Assembly (NCBI GenBank): GCA_005502875.1
Contig: SCMV01000005.1
Coordinates: 62,001-126,000 of the forward strand
Reading direction: 5' to 3'
DNA length: 64,000 nucleotides
Source of the DNA: Comamonadaceae bacterium 2PF
Lineage (GTDB): Bacteria > Pseudomonadota > Gammaproteobacteria > Burkholderiales > Burkholderiaceae_C
Part shown: positions 18,230 through 24,440 of the stretch, piece by piece
How the letters are laid out: each line of letters begins with the position of its first letter
Numbering within the stretch: position 1 is the first letter of the stretch
The notes under the pieces: model-generated
The model's database searches: none
What the model was told of the DNA's origin: nothing
Seen by the model: only the letters and a program-made list of their open reading frames with translations
Position numbers and translations under genes: made by a program

Positions 18230-18807
18230 AGCAAGCCCTGTTCCGCAAAAGACAGGACGCGGTCGCCTCCTACGACGAAATGGTCGAGCACGCGCACGTC
18301 CACCATCATCAAAGAGGATTTCAGCGTCTGGGTCAAGAGTTCGTCTGCACTGCTTGGCGACAATTGACCGCTCGGGTGGTTATGGGCCAACAAAACGGAT
18401 GCCGCGTTGTGGGCCAGCGCGCTTTTGACGACCTCACGAGGGTAAACAGACGTTTGGGTCAATGTGCCCCGGAACATCTCTTCGGCCTCGATCAGAACAT
18501 GCTGGGCGTCAAGGTACAGCACCAGGAACACCTCGTGCTCCAAACCGGCGCAGTACATGCACAACCAGTCCTTGACAACCTTGGGTGACGCCATGACCGG
18601 TCCATCCAGCATTTTGGCGCGCATGTCTCGCAGCAGCAGCTCACGTGCGATGCTGAGTTTGTGGGCCAGCTCAGGGGGAGCGTGCTCAACGGCCTGGTAT
18701 GTGGCTGCTGCATCGCAGGCGCGGGGCAAAGGGAGGGGAGCTTGGCGAACAGGTGCGGCGAGTAACTCGCTGACCAGTTCGGCACTGGACAAGTGGGTGA
18801 CATTCAC
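18226..18807 (-). CDS. radC: RadC/JAB-domain protein
   Basis: A 193-residue protein of the RadC (MPN/JAB-like) family, common on ICEs, plasmids and anti-restriction loci; its biochemical role is unsettled. Metal-site residues HNHPSG, with later SxxD, are clear (AHNHPSGQLSPSSAD, near residues 140-154), as is EVFLVLYLDAQ. The helix-hairpin-helix part of chromosomal RadC is absent and replaced by a short helical N-terminus. GTG 18807 is chosen for the AAGGAGA 5 bp upstream; the frame is open much further (to 19188) but that part is leader RNA. It is first gene of the radC-ZnR-DUF5983 operon. Confidence 0.85.
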   Translation of the reverse strand: MNVTHLSSAELVSELLAAPVRQAPLPLPRACDAAATYQAVEHAPPELAHKLSIARELLLRDMRAKMLDGPVMASPKVVKDWLCMYCAGLEHEVFLVLYLDAQHVLIEAEEMFRGTLTQTSVYPREVVKSALAHNAASVLLAHNHPSGQLSPSSADELLTQTLKSSLMMVDVRVLDHFVVGGDRVLSFAEQGLL

Positions 18808-18967
18808 GGATTTCTCCTTCACAAAAAAGGAAAAGCGGGAACGTCCTGTCCCGAGGGGATGGAGGTTCCCGCTCGGGATGTGCTGACGCGAGGCCAGCAC
18901 GGTCAATGAGGCAGGTGACGACTGCGACGCCGACGCAAGGTCGGGAGCGCATTCCGCGATGGAATGC
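18808..18967 (-). ncRNA. Structured leader of radC, resembling the radC RNA motif, with attenuator-like hairpin
   Basis: Read on the minus strand: hairpin GCATTCC/GGAATGC (18967-18949); the conserved 22-nt element (18931-18910); hairpin GTGCTG/CAGCAC (18900-18880); and a 9-bp stem AGCGGGAAC/GTTCCCGCT (18873-18865 with 18842-18834). The last stem is followed by TTTTCC and TTTTTT just before the radC ribosome site, as in an intrinsic terminator. TCCCGAG just 5' of that stem can also pair with CTCGGGA inside its loop, an interlocked a-b-a'-b' (pseudoknot or switch) order. The 22-nt element recurs in two other leaders of the island. The radC RNA motif is known from 5' regions of radC, integrase and anti-restriction genes; identity with it needs a covariance search. 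Confidence 0.7.
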
Positions 18968-19166
18968 AGGTAGCAGTGGGCAGTGTGTCGTGATGGTCGG
19001 AAGCGCTCAAGCCTTGACCTCTGCATGCCATGGACAAGGGCCCACAGAACCGGGGAGTTGTGGAATGCACGCCCGGGTGACAGCTGAATATCACTTGAAG
19101 TTAAGTACAGAAATCTTGTTTCAGTGGGTAGCCAAAGCCGTGACACGGGCCTGAAATTTCGCCAAG

Positions 19167-19415
19167 ATGGCGACTCGAACCCATGCAACGAGCACGACCA
19201 TGATCCGTTCTGGCCTCCATATCCGGCTCACTCGGCGAGAGATTGAGCGCTTCAAGCTGATCACCGATTTGGAGCCTGCCGGCATCCGCACGCTGGCTGA
19301 CCTGGATGCCTACATCGCGCAATGCAAGGCGCACTATTGGGGCGTCTCCAGGGACACCCAGTTTCTGCATTGGCTGATCGACCGGGAGTACCAGCAATGC
19401 CGTTCAGCGGCGTAG
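19167..19415 (+). CDS. Small hypothetical protein
   Basis: An 82-residue protein (second possible start, MIRSGLHI, at 19200). No ribosome site is convincing at either ATG. It reads like a real soluble protein (GIRTLADLDAYIAQCKAHYW, FLHWLIDREYQQC) with helical, amphipathic C-terminus and no known motif. It is divergent from the radC leader. Function unknown; it resembles small island proteins. Confidence 0.5.
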   Translation: MATRTHATSTTMIRSGLHIRLTRREIERFKLITDLEPAGIRTLADLDAYIAQCKAHYWGVSRDTQFLHWLIDREYQQCRSAA

Positions 19416-19441
19416 CATGGAGCACGCCGCCTGGCGGTTCA

Positions 19442-20113
19442 TCAAGCAAAGACACGTGGCTCGATGGTGGCGCCGCGCATGAAGGCCAGGTAGGCAGCGG
19501 CCTTGCCGATGTCCGCGAAACAAGCGATGGCATCGCTGCCTCGCCTCACGGCCCATGGCAGGTCAGGGCATTCATTGGGCGACAGGCTCAAGTTGGCCTC
19601 GCGATAGGCTGGATGCCGATACGGCGTGTTGCCGGTCTGCCAGTCCACCAGGCACAGGATGCAGTCGGTCAAAATGGCGCCGCCACCTGACTCGCCAGGC
19701 TCGACCAGCAAGGGGATTTTGAGCATGCCGCCAGATCGGCCAATGCGGCCGACCACGCCATGCTCATCAAGCCACGGTTCACCCGTGGCCAGGTCGCCAA
19801 GTATCAGGCGGATCTTCTCGCCAGTTCGGCGATAGGACTCCAGCACCTTGGCCGCTTTGGGATCGGTCCCGGGCGCAAAGTAGGTGCGGTGGTTCAGTGG
19901 GGATCGGCCCCATGCGGCTGTGGCCGTCAGGTATTTCTGATAGCCCGCCAGCGTGGCGTAGTCGCCTGGCGCAAAGGCCAGGTGGCTTTGGTCGAGTTGC
20001 TGTGCGATCTGATTGGCATGATCGCGAGCATTGTCAAAGCCAAAGCAACTGTGGCCTGATCGCTCCGTGATGACATAGAGCTTTTGCTCCAGGTTGAGTG
20101 TGACGGTGGTCAT
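19442..20113 (-). CDS. Hypothetical island protein
   Basis: A 223-residue protein starting at the ATG 20113 (MTTVTLNLEQKLYVI) with AAGGAA 6 bp upstream. The N-terminal part looks alpha/beta (EQKLYVITERSGHSCFGFDN) and a central stretch (GEKIRLILGDLATGEPWLDE) and a later one (GNTPYRHPAYREANLSLSPN) appear conserved in style, but no catalytic motif is recognised. Its leader carries a compact hairpin (20133-20173). It lies in a run of minus-strand small genes (20602, 20199, 19442) that may be co-transcribed. Confidence 0.65.
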   Translation of the reverse strand: MTTVTLNLEQKLYVITERSGHSCFGFDNARDHANQIAQQLDQSHLAFAPGDYATLAGYQKYLTATAAWGRSPLNHRTYFAPGTDPKAAKVLESYRRTGEKIRLILGDLATGEPWLDEHGVVGRIGRSGGMLKIPLLVEPGESGGGAILTDCILCLVDWQTGNTPYRHPAYREANLSLSPNECPDLPWAVRRGSDAIACFADIGKAAAYLAFMRGATIEPRVFA

Positions 20114-20132
20114 GAGGATTCCTTGTGTGGAA

Positions 20133-20173
20133 GCCTGGGGACGCACCACCGCTCGGGCCGTGGCCCCGCAGGC
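20133..20173 (-). promoter_or_regulatory. Compact leader hairpin before the 223-aa gene
   Basis: Nested perfect stems GCCT/AGGC (20133-20136 with 20170-20173), GGGG/CCCC (20137-20140 with 20164-20167) and CCAC/GTGG (20146-20149 with 20160-20163), in the gap 20 nt before the gene start. It resembles in position the hairpins before the genes at 20602, 21412 and radC. Confidence 0.55.
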
Positions 20174-20198
20174 GTGTTGTGTCGCTATCAGGTCGGTA

Positions 20199-20429
20199 TC
20201 AGCCTTGCGCGGCCAACCGGATGGGGGGCTGATCGCAGACGCTGTCCACCACTTGGCTTTGTCGGAGGTGCTCCAGCTTCAGCAGCAGTGCATGGGCATG
20301 TGCGCTGTCATCACCTGCCAGGCCAGGCTGAAGGGCCTGCACTTCCTTGATCAGCAAGCGCAGTTCCTGCACGATGGCCCGGTGGGAACGCTTCTCGATG
20401 GCGCACAAGGCGTCGGTTGCAGTGGTCAT
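20199..20429 (-). CDS. Small hypothetical helical protein
   Basis: A 76-residue protein with AAGGAA 7 bp before the ATG at 20429. It is predicted to be mostly helical (IVQELRLLIKEVQALQ, HALLLKLEHLRQSQ), like a two-helix hairpin. No motif recognised. A short hairpin CTGCC/GGCAG (20458-20472) precedes it in the leader. Confidence 0.55.
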   Translation of the reverse strand: MTTATDALCAIEKRSHRAIVQELRLLIKEVQALQPGLAGDDSAHAHALLLKLEHLRQSQVVDSVCDQPPIRLAAQG

Positions 20430-20601
20430 GGGAAATTCCTTCCGTGGGTGTGCCGCACTGCCACTCGGGCAGATGCAGGCGAAATGGGGGGGAACGCGGC
20501 ATGCACCACCAGCAGATGGGCAGGCGCGTGGGTCGATCTGGGCAGGGCCAGGGCGCTGGCCCCGGCACGGTCAAGACGCGGTGGTCTTGACGTGCGGGGA
20601 A

Positions 20602-21108
20602 TCAGGCTGTTTGAGACACAGCATTGGGCTTTGACGGCTCTCCCGACGTGGCGGATGGCGCGTCCTTGGGCACAGGAGCTTGAGCTTCAAAAGACGATTG
20701 AGCCTGGGCAAACTCCGGCGCTTTCTTCAGGCGCTTGACTTGGGTTGCTGCCGGTTCGTTGGCAGTAGGTGGCAGGCATTCAACGGCGATGTCGCCGCCT
20801 TGGCGCAGCATGTGGCGAAGTGCCAAAGCTGGCGCAATAAAAACGCCATGGAACAGCCGACGCACGAACTGACCGATGCGCCTGTTGCGTGCGGCTGTGG
20901 CTTTGTGTGTCCGCAAGGATTGCTTGCAGCACAGGTACAGGGCCAGGTGGTTACGCTTCATCATCGGGTCAGCTTCCAACTGGGCCATGACTTCGGCGGC
21001 CATGACGGGGTCCTGACCCACTCGGCGGTAAAAGCCCATCCAGGCACGAGACTCCTCAATTTCGACACAGCTGCGTTTGGGGCGAGCGCGAGACGCTTCA
21101 TGATTCAT
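20602..21108 (-). CDS. Hypothetical island protein with basic N-terminal half
   Basis: A 168-residue protein; ATG 21108 (MNHEASRARPK) has GGAG 8 bp upstream. The N-terminal part is basic and helical (RSCVEIEESRAWMGFYRRVG, then HLALYLCCKQSLRTHKATAA); the C-terminal third is low-complexity Ala/Pro/Ser/Lys and likely disordered. The function is not recognised. Its leader carries a hairpin GGGGAG/CTCCCC of the same style as those before radC and the 58-aa gene. Confidence 0.55.
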   Translation of the reverse strand: MNHEASRARPKRSCVEIEESRAWMGFYRRVGQDPVMAAEVMAQLEADPMMKRNHLALYLCCKQSLRTHKATAARNRRIGQFVRRLFHGVFIAPALALRHMLRQGGDIAVECLPPTANEPAATQVKRLKKAPEFAQAQSSFEAQAPVPKDAPSATSGEPSKPNAVSQTA

Positions 21109-21149
21109 GGTGTGAACTCCAGAAAGGAGGAGGGCACACCTATCCCGGC

Positions 21150-21169
21150 GGGGAGACGGTGGACTCCCC
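21150..21169 (-). promoter_or_regulatory. Leader hairpin before the 168-aa gene
   Basis: GGGGAG (21150-21155) pairs with CTCCCC (21164-21169), loop 8 nt. On the minus strand it is followed by CGGGATAGG and a short GC-rich tract before the ribosome site. Sequence and order parallel the second hairpins of the 58-aa and radC leaders (stem, CGGGA, GG, GTxCCC). Confidence 0.5.
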
Positions 21170-21411
21170 CAAAGGGTTGCGTGGAAGTGCAGCACAGCCG
21201 AATGGCCGAGGCACATGAAAGACGGTTCACATCCCATGAAGTCGAGGGCTCCCGATCAATCGGGCTTGACTTCAATGGGATGCGAACGCGGGTGAACACA
21301 AGTTGGGCGAGACCGGGGAGGTCTGCGCGTCATTTCGTGTTCGACCCGAACTGCAGGCGAGGTCAATCGCCACGGTGTCAATGTGCTGATGCTGGACCAC
21401 AGTCAAGTGGT

Positions 21412-21588
21412 TCAGGCGGCAGCACGGTAAGCCATGACCTGTTCGACCTGTCGCGAGACAGGCAGCGCAGGCTTCAGCAATGCGGGTAGCACTGCAGGAC
21501 GGATCACAGGCTCGCGGGCAAGCCCGGAGCCACCCAACAGCACGCAGATGGCGCGCGTTTCCCTTATCGCATGAGGGCATGCGTTCAT
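21412..21588 (-). CDS. Small 58-aa protein behind a structured leader
   Basis: Starts ATG AAC GCA TGC with AAGGAG 6 bp upstream and reads 58 residues (MNACPHAIRETRAICVLLGG ... VEQVMAYRAAA). No family recognised; the middle is hydrophobic (VIRPAVLPALLKPALP). The perfect ribosome site and the elaborate leader (21589-21819) that contains the 22-nt element argue that it is expressed. Confidence 0.5.
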   Translation of the reverse strand: MNACPHAIRETRAICVLLGGSGLAREPVIRPAVLPALLKPALPVSRQVEQVMAYRAAA

Positions 21589-21819
21589 GACGTTCTCCTT
21601 CAGGGTGTGAAGGGGAACGCCTCGTCCCGATGGGGAACATGGTGGTTCCCCAACTTGGAATGCTTCAGCCTTGGCGGTTGAAGCGGCTCGGCGGCGGCAC
21701 GGTGAGGTGCGCCGATGACACGGTGTTCAGCATGAGGGCTGAACGAGGCACAAGGCCATTGACATGGCCTAGCTGAACCGAGGTTCAGCTTCTACAAGGC
21801 AGGTCACGACTGCGACGCC
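21589..21819 (-). ncRNA. Highly structured leader of the 58-aa gene with the shared 22-nt element
   Basis: No other gene is credible between 21589 and 22078. Read on the minus strand: the 22-nt element (21819-21798); then perfect hairpins AGCTGAAC/GTTCAGCT (21790-21771), AGGCCAT/ATGGCCT (21770-21753) and GTTCAGC/GCTGAAC (21744-21725); then GCTTCA/TGAAGC (21684-21662). Last comes a region where TGGGGAAC can pair with GTTCCCCA at close range (21652-21631) or with a second GTTCCCC (21651-21645 with 21618-21612), which are mutually exclusive. This looks like a regulatory RNA related to the radC leader. From 21820 to 22078 I see nothing convincing. Confidence 0.65.
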
Positions 21820-22078
21820 AGCATGGCTGGACTTCAGGGAGACCGAAATCTCCATTGAAGGCTTCGTGAACGCGATGTCCACAGTTAGCCGTTGCAGTAT
21901 CGATTCCCTCTGCATTTTTCTCAATCCATGAAGCCAAGGTGACAGGAAGCACCATCAACAAGGCTTGGCAAATGGCATCGCTTTTCCGTGGCCGATTGGC
22001 GCTCAAATTGGTCTGAGCAAGCAACAGCGCCCTAGGTGGCGATGACGCATGGGCGACAGATTTTTGCCGAAGCGAAGC

Positions 22079-23176
22079 TCAGTCAAAGCGTTTCAAATAC
22101 CGAGAAAAGACCCAGCCTTGCACGCTGGATGCATGGTCAGGGCTGGTCCATGAAACGAGCGTGAAATCCTTGGTTTTCTGTAGAACATGCACGGCTTGGC
22201 CAAAGTGAAGCTGACCTATGGCTGGGGACCGGGCCGATGCGCTTGAGCGAACCATCAGGGACTTGGCGGCAACGTAGCGGTGGTCGCTCAAGAGCCGCAG
22301 ATCACCCACGGTATCCGAGGCAGCTTGCTTGACCGCTTTGTGCGCATCTTGGCGAGGCTTTTCTTCCAGCAACTTCTTGACGTAGAAGTCGCCGATAGGC
22401 GCCAAGAACGCGTTGAGCAGCAGAAACACCATGGGAACAACGATGAGCCACAGCACCTTCTGCAGCTTGGGCTCGCTTGTCTGGGCGATGGCCGCCAGGA
22501 TTTGTTGAAGTGCAGCTTCTGGGGTGGCTTGTTCAGCAGCCTCGTGTGCAATGGTCTGCATCGCCAAGGATGCTTGTGCCTTGAGTTTGGCGTCCAACTC
22601 CTGCCAAACGGCGCTGAAATCGGTGCTCTTGAGGCTGTCGTGAAAGCCTGACCTGGCGATGGAATCGACGAGCGCCTTTTCAGTCAGTCCTTGAAACGGT
22701 GCTTGATGTGCCAGCAGGCTCTTTCGGATGTCTTCGAATGGGTCCTTCCATGCCTTGGCCATGTCCATCGCCGCCCGTAATGCGGTGCCTTTAGACATCT
22801 CGTCAACCATCCGCATCAACTCAACCGAAACGCCGCTCGACGCGGCGTCAATTTGTCGTTGAAGGTCGCCAAACAGCGCCGTGTTACCTGCAATTGAGCG
22901 GGCCGAGGCAAGGATGTCGGCGTATGGTTTGCCCAACATCTGCGCGTGACTCAATTGCGCCTCGCGGATCGCCGCAGCATGCGCGCCAAGTCTCGCGTGC
23001 TGGCCCAAGATGCGTTGAAGGTCACCCACGGGCCCAAGGGCTTCGATGTGCTTGCGCCAGCCTGAGGTGAGGTCTGAGGCCTTCATCAAGGATTGCACCA
23101 ATGTGTCGGGCAGCTGCCGATGCCAATCCAAGACGCCAAGTTTGCCGATGTCCGCCATGTTTTTTGCCTGGTTCAT
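22079..23176 (-). CDS. Membrane protein with C-terminal SH3-like domain
   Basis: A 365-residue protein with a long helical N-terminal region, one strong membrane span (VLWLIVVPMVFLLLNAFL, about residues 242-259), then a C-terminal bacterial SH3-type domain of about 75 residues (YVAAKSLMVRSSASARS, FGQAVHVLQKTKDFTLVSWT, ending VQGWVFSRYLKRFD). No ribosome site is clear before ATG 23176; MADIGKLG at 23158 is an alternative. It is divergent from a TIR-domain gene, so the two may share regulation. A partner or sensor role in defence is only inferred from that position. Confidence 0.65.
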   Translation of the reverse strand: MNQAKNMADIGKLGVLDWHRQLPDTLVQSLMKASDLTSGWRKHIEALGPVGDLQRILGQHARLGAHAAAIREAQLSHAQMLGKPYADILASARSIAGNTALFGDLQRQIDAASSGVSVELMRMVDEMSKGTALRAAMDMAKAWKDPFEDIRKSLLAHQAPFQGLTEKALVDSIARSGFHDSLKSTDFSAVWQELDAKLKAQASLAMQTIAHEAAEQATPEAALQQILAAIAQTSEPKLQKVLWLIVVPMVFLLLNAFLAPIGDFYVKKLLEEKPRQDAHKAVKQAASDTVGDLRLLSDHRYVAAKSLMVRSSASARSPAIGQLHFGQAVHVLQKTKDFTLVSWTSPDHASSVQGWVFSRYLKRFD

Positions 23177-23363
23177 GGACGCGTATTTTCACTGATCAAG
23201 CTCTGCGTTGTTCGCTCTGGGCTTAAGGGTTGCTTTTGCGGGAGACGCTACCCGTAGTGCTTGAGAACGTTCTGATAACTAGATATAGTGTTTCGGGATC
23301 ATTCTGGTGCCAATGTGGGAGCCAGCCCCTGATTTCCCAACTTCAACGAATTCACAGACACGC

Positions 23364-24329
23364 ATGGCCAAGGTTTTCTTTTCCTACTCGCACGACGATG
23401 AGGCATACCGGGACCAACTGGAGAAGCACCTGGCTTTGCTCCGGCATGAAGGGCTGATTGAATCCTGGCATGACCGTCGCATCCTGGCGGGCGCCGATCT
23501 CAACCAGGTCATTGACGACCAGTTGAACCAGGCGGATGTGATCTTGCTGTTGGTGAGCGCGAGTTTCCTGTCATCACGCTACTGCTACTCCATTGAAATG
23601 GCGCGGGCGCTGGAGCGCCAGAGCAGGGGGGGAGCGCAGGTCGTTCCCGTGATCGTTCGGCCTTGCGATTGGCAGCAACCGCCGCTCAATGGCCTGATGG
23701 CTGTCCCAAGAGACGGCAAGGCCATCACCATGTGGGCCAACCACGATGAGGCCTACACCGACGTGGCGCGCAGCATCCGGTCGTTGGTGACGCAACTGGG
23801 CGGGCGTACGCACGTCGCGGGTGCGCCCAGCAGGGCTCAGCCGCTTGCAGCGGCCAGCGCTCTGCCATCAGAACAGGTGTCTTTGCCTCGATCCAGCAAC
23901 CTGCGCCTGCGCAAGGAGTTCACCGAGCGTGACCAGGATGCATTCCAACATGCCGCCTTCGACTACCTGGCCAGGTTCTTTGAGGGCTCCCTGGCCGAGC
24001 TGCAAGCCAGAACGCCTGGTGTGGAGGGCGTGTTCCGGCGCATTGATGGCAACGCCTTCAGCGGCGTCGTTTACAAGGACGGCAAGAAACTCAGCCAGTG
24101 CGGGATACGGCTTGGCGGAGGGGGATTCAGGCAGGGTGGCATCACCTATTCTTCTGATCCATCGGCACCCAGCGGCAGCTACAACGAGATGGTGATGGTT
24201 GAAAAAGACGACCAGGCCATGTACTTCAAACCCCTGGGGATGGCGATGCACCGAGGGCGCTCCGACAAGTTGACTCAAGAGGGGCTGGCTGAGTTTTTCT
24301 GGGAACTGTTGATCAAACAACTCCAGTGA
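23364..24329 (+). CDS. TIR-domain protein
   Basis: A 321-residue protein. ATG 23364 (MAKVFFSYSHDDEAY) starts exactly at the first TIR strand; an upstream GTG at 23307 adds unlikely sequence. The TIR domain covers about residues 1-135 with the strands FFSYSHDD, ADVILLLVSASF and QVVPVIVRPCDW, and the catalytic-type Glu in SSRYCYSIEMARAL. Bacterial TIR domains often cleave NAD+ or make cyclic ADP-ribose variants upon phage sensing. The C-terminal 150 residues form a separate unrecognised domain (FDYLARFFEGSLAELQ, GIRLGGGGFRQGGITYSS). It sits just before a type I restriction operon and divergent from a membrane SH3 protein. Confidence 0.83.
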   Translation: MAKVFFSYSHDDEAYRDQLEKHLALLRHEGLIESWHDRRILAGADLNQVIDDQLNQADVILLLVSASFLSSRYCYSIEMARALERQSRGGAQVVPVIVRPCDWQQPPLNGLMAVPRDGKAITMWANHDEAYTDVARSIRSLVTQLGGRTHVAGAPSRAQPLAAASALPSEQVSLPRSSNLRLRKEFTERDQDAFQHAAFDYLARFFEGSLAELQARTPGVEGVFRRIDGNAFSGVVYKDGKKLSQCGIRLGGGGFRQGGITYSSDPSAPSGSYNEMVMVEKDDQAMYFKPLGMAMHRGRSDKLTQEGLAEFFWELLIKQLQ

Positions 24330-24440
24330 TGTTGCGCGGGCTCCGCACTGAACGCGCAGCCCACATTCGGTGATCCAATCAGGCCTTGGTTGGGTGGAAA
24401 ATCATGCCCATCGCGATTTCCCCCGATTTGCTAGGTATTC

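Noticed and set aside
19166-19192. tRNA-like string (GGGTTCGAGTCGCCAT on the minus strand)
   Set aside because: Resembles a T-arm, but the stem has a mismatch and no acceptor, D or anticodon arm is present; it does not mark an attachment site.
21785-22024. A 79-codon minus-strand frame
   Set aside because: It covers the shared 22-nt element of the leader and has no ribosome site or plausible protein pattern.
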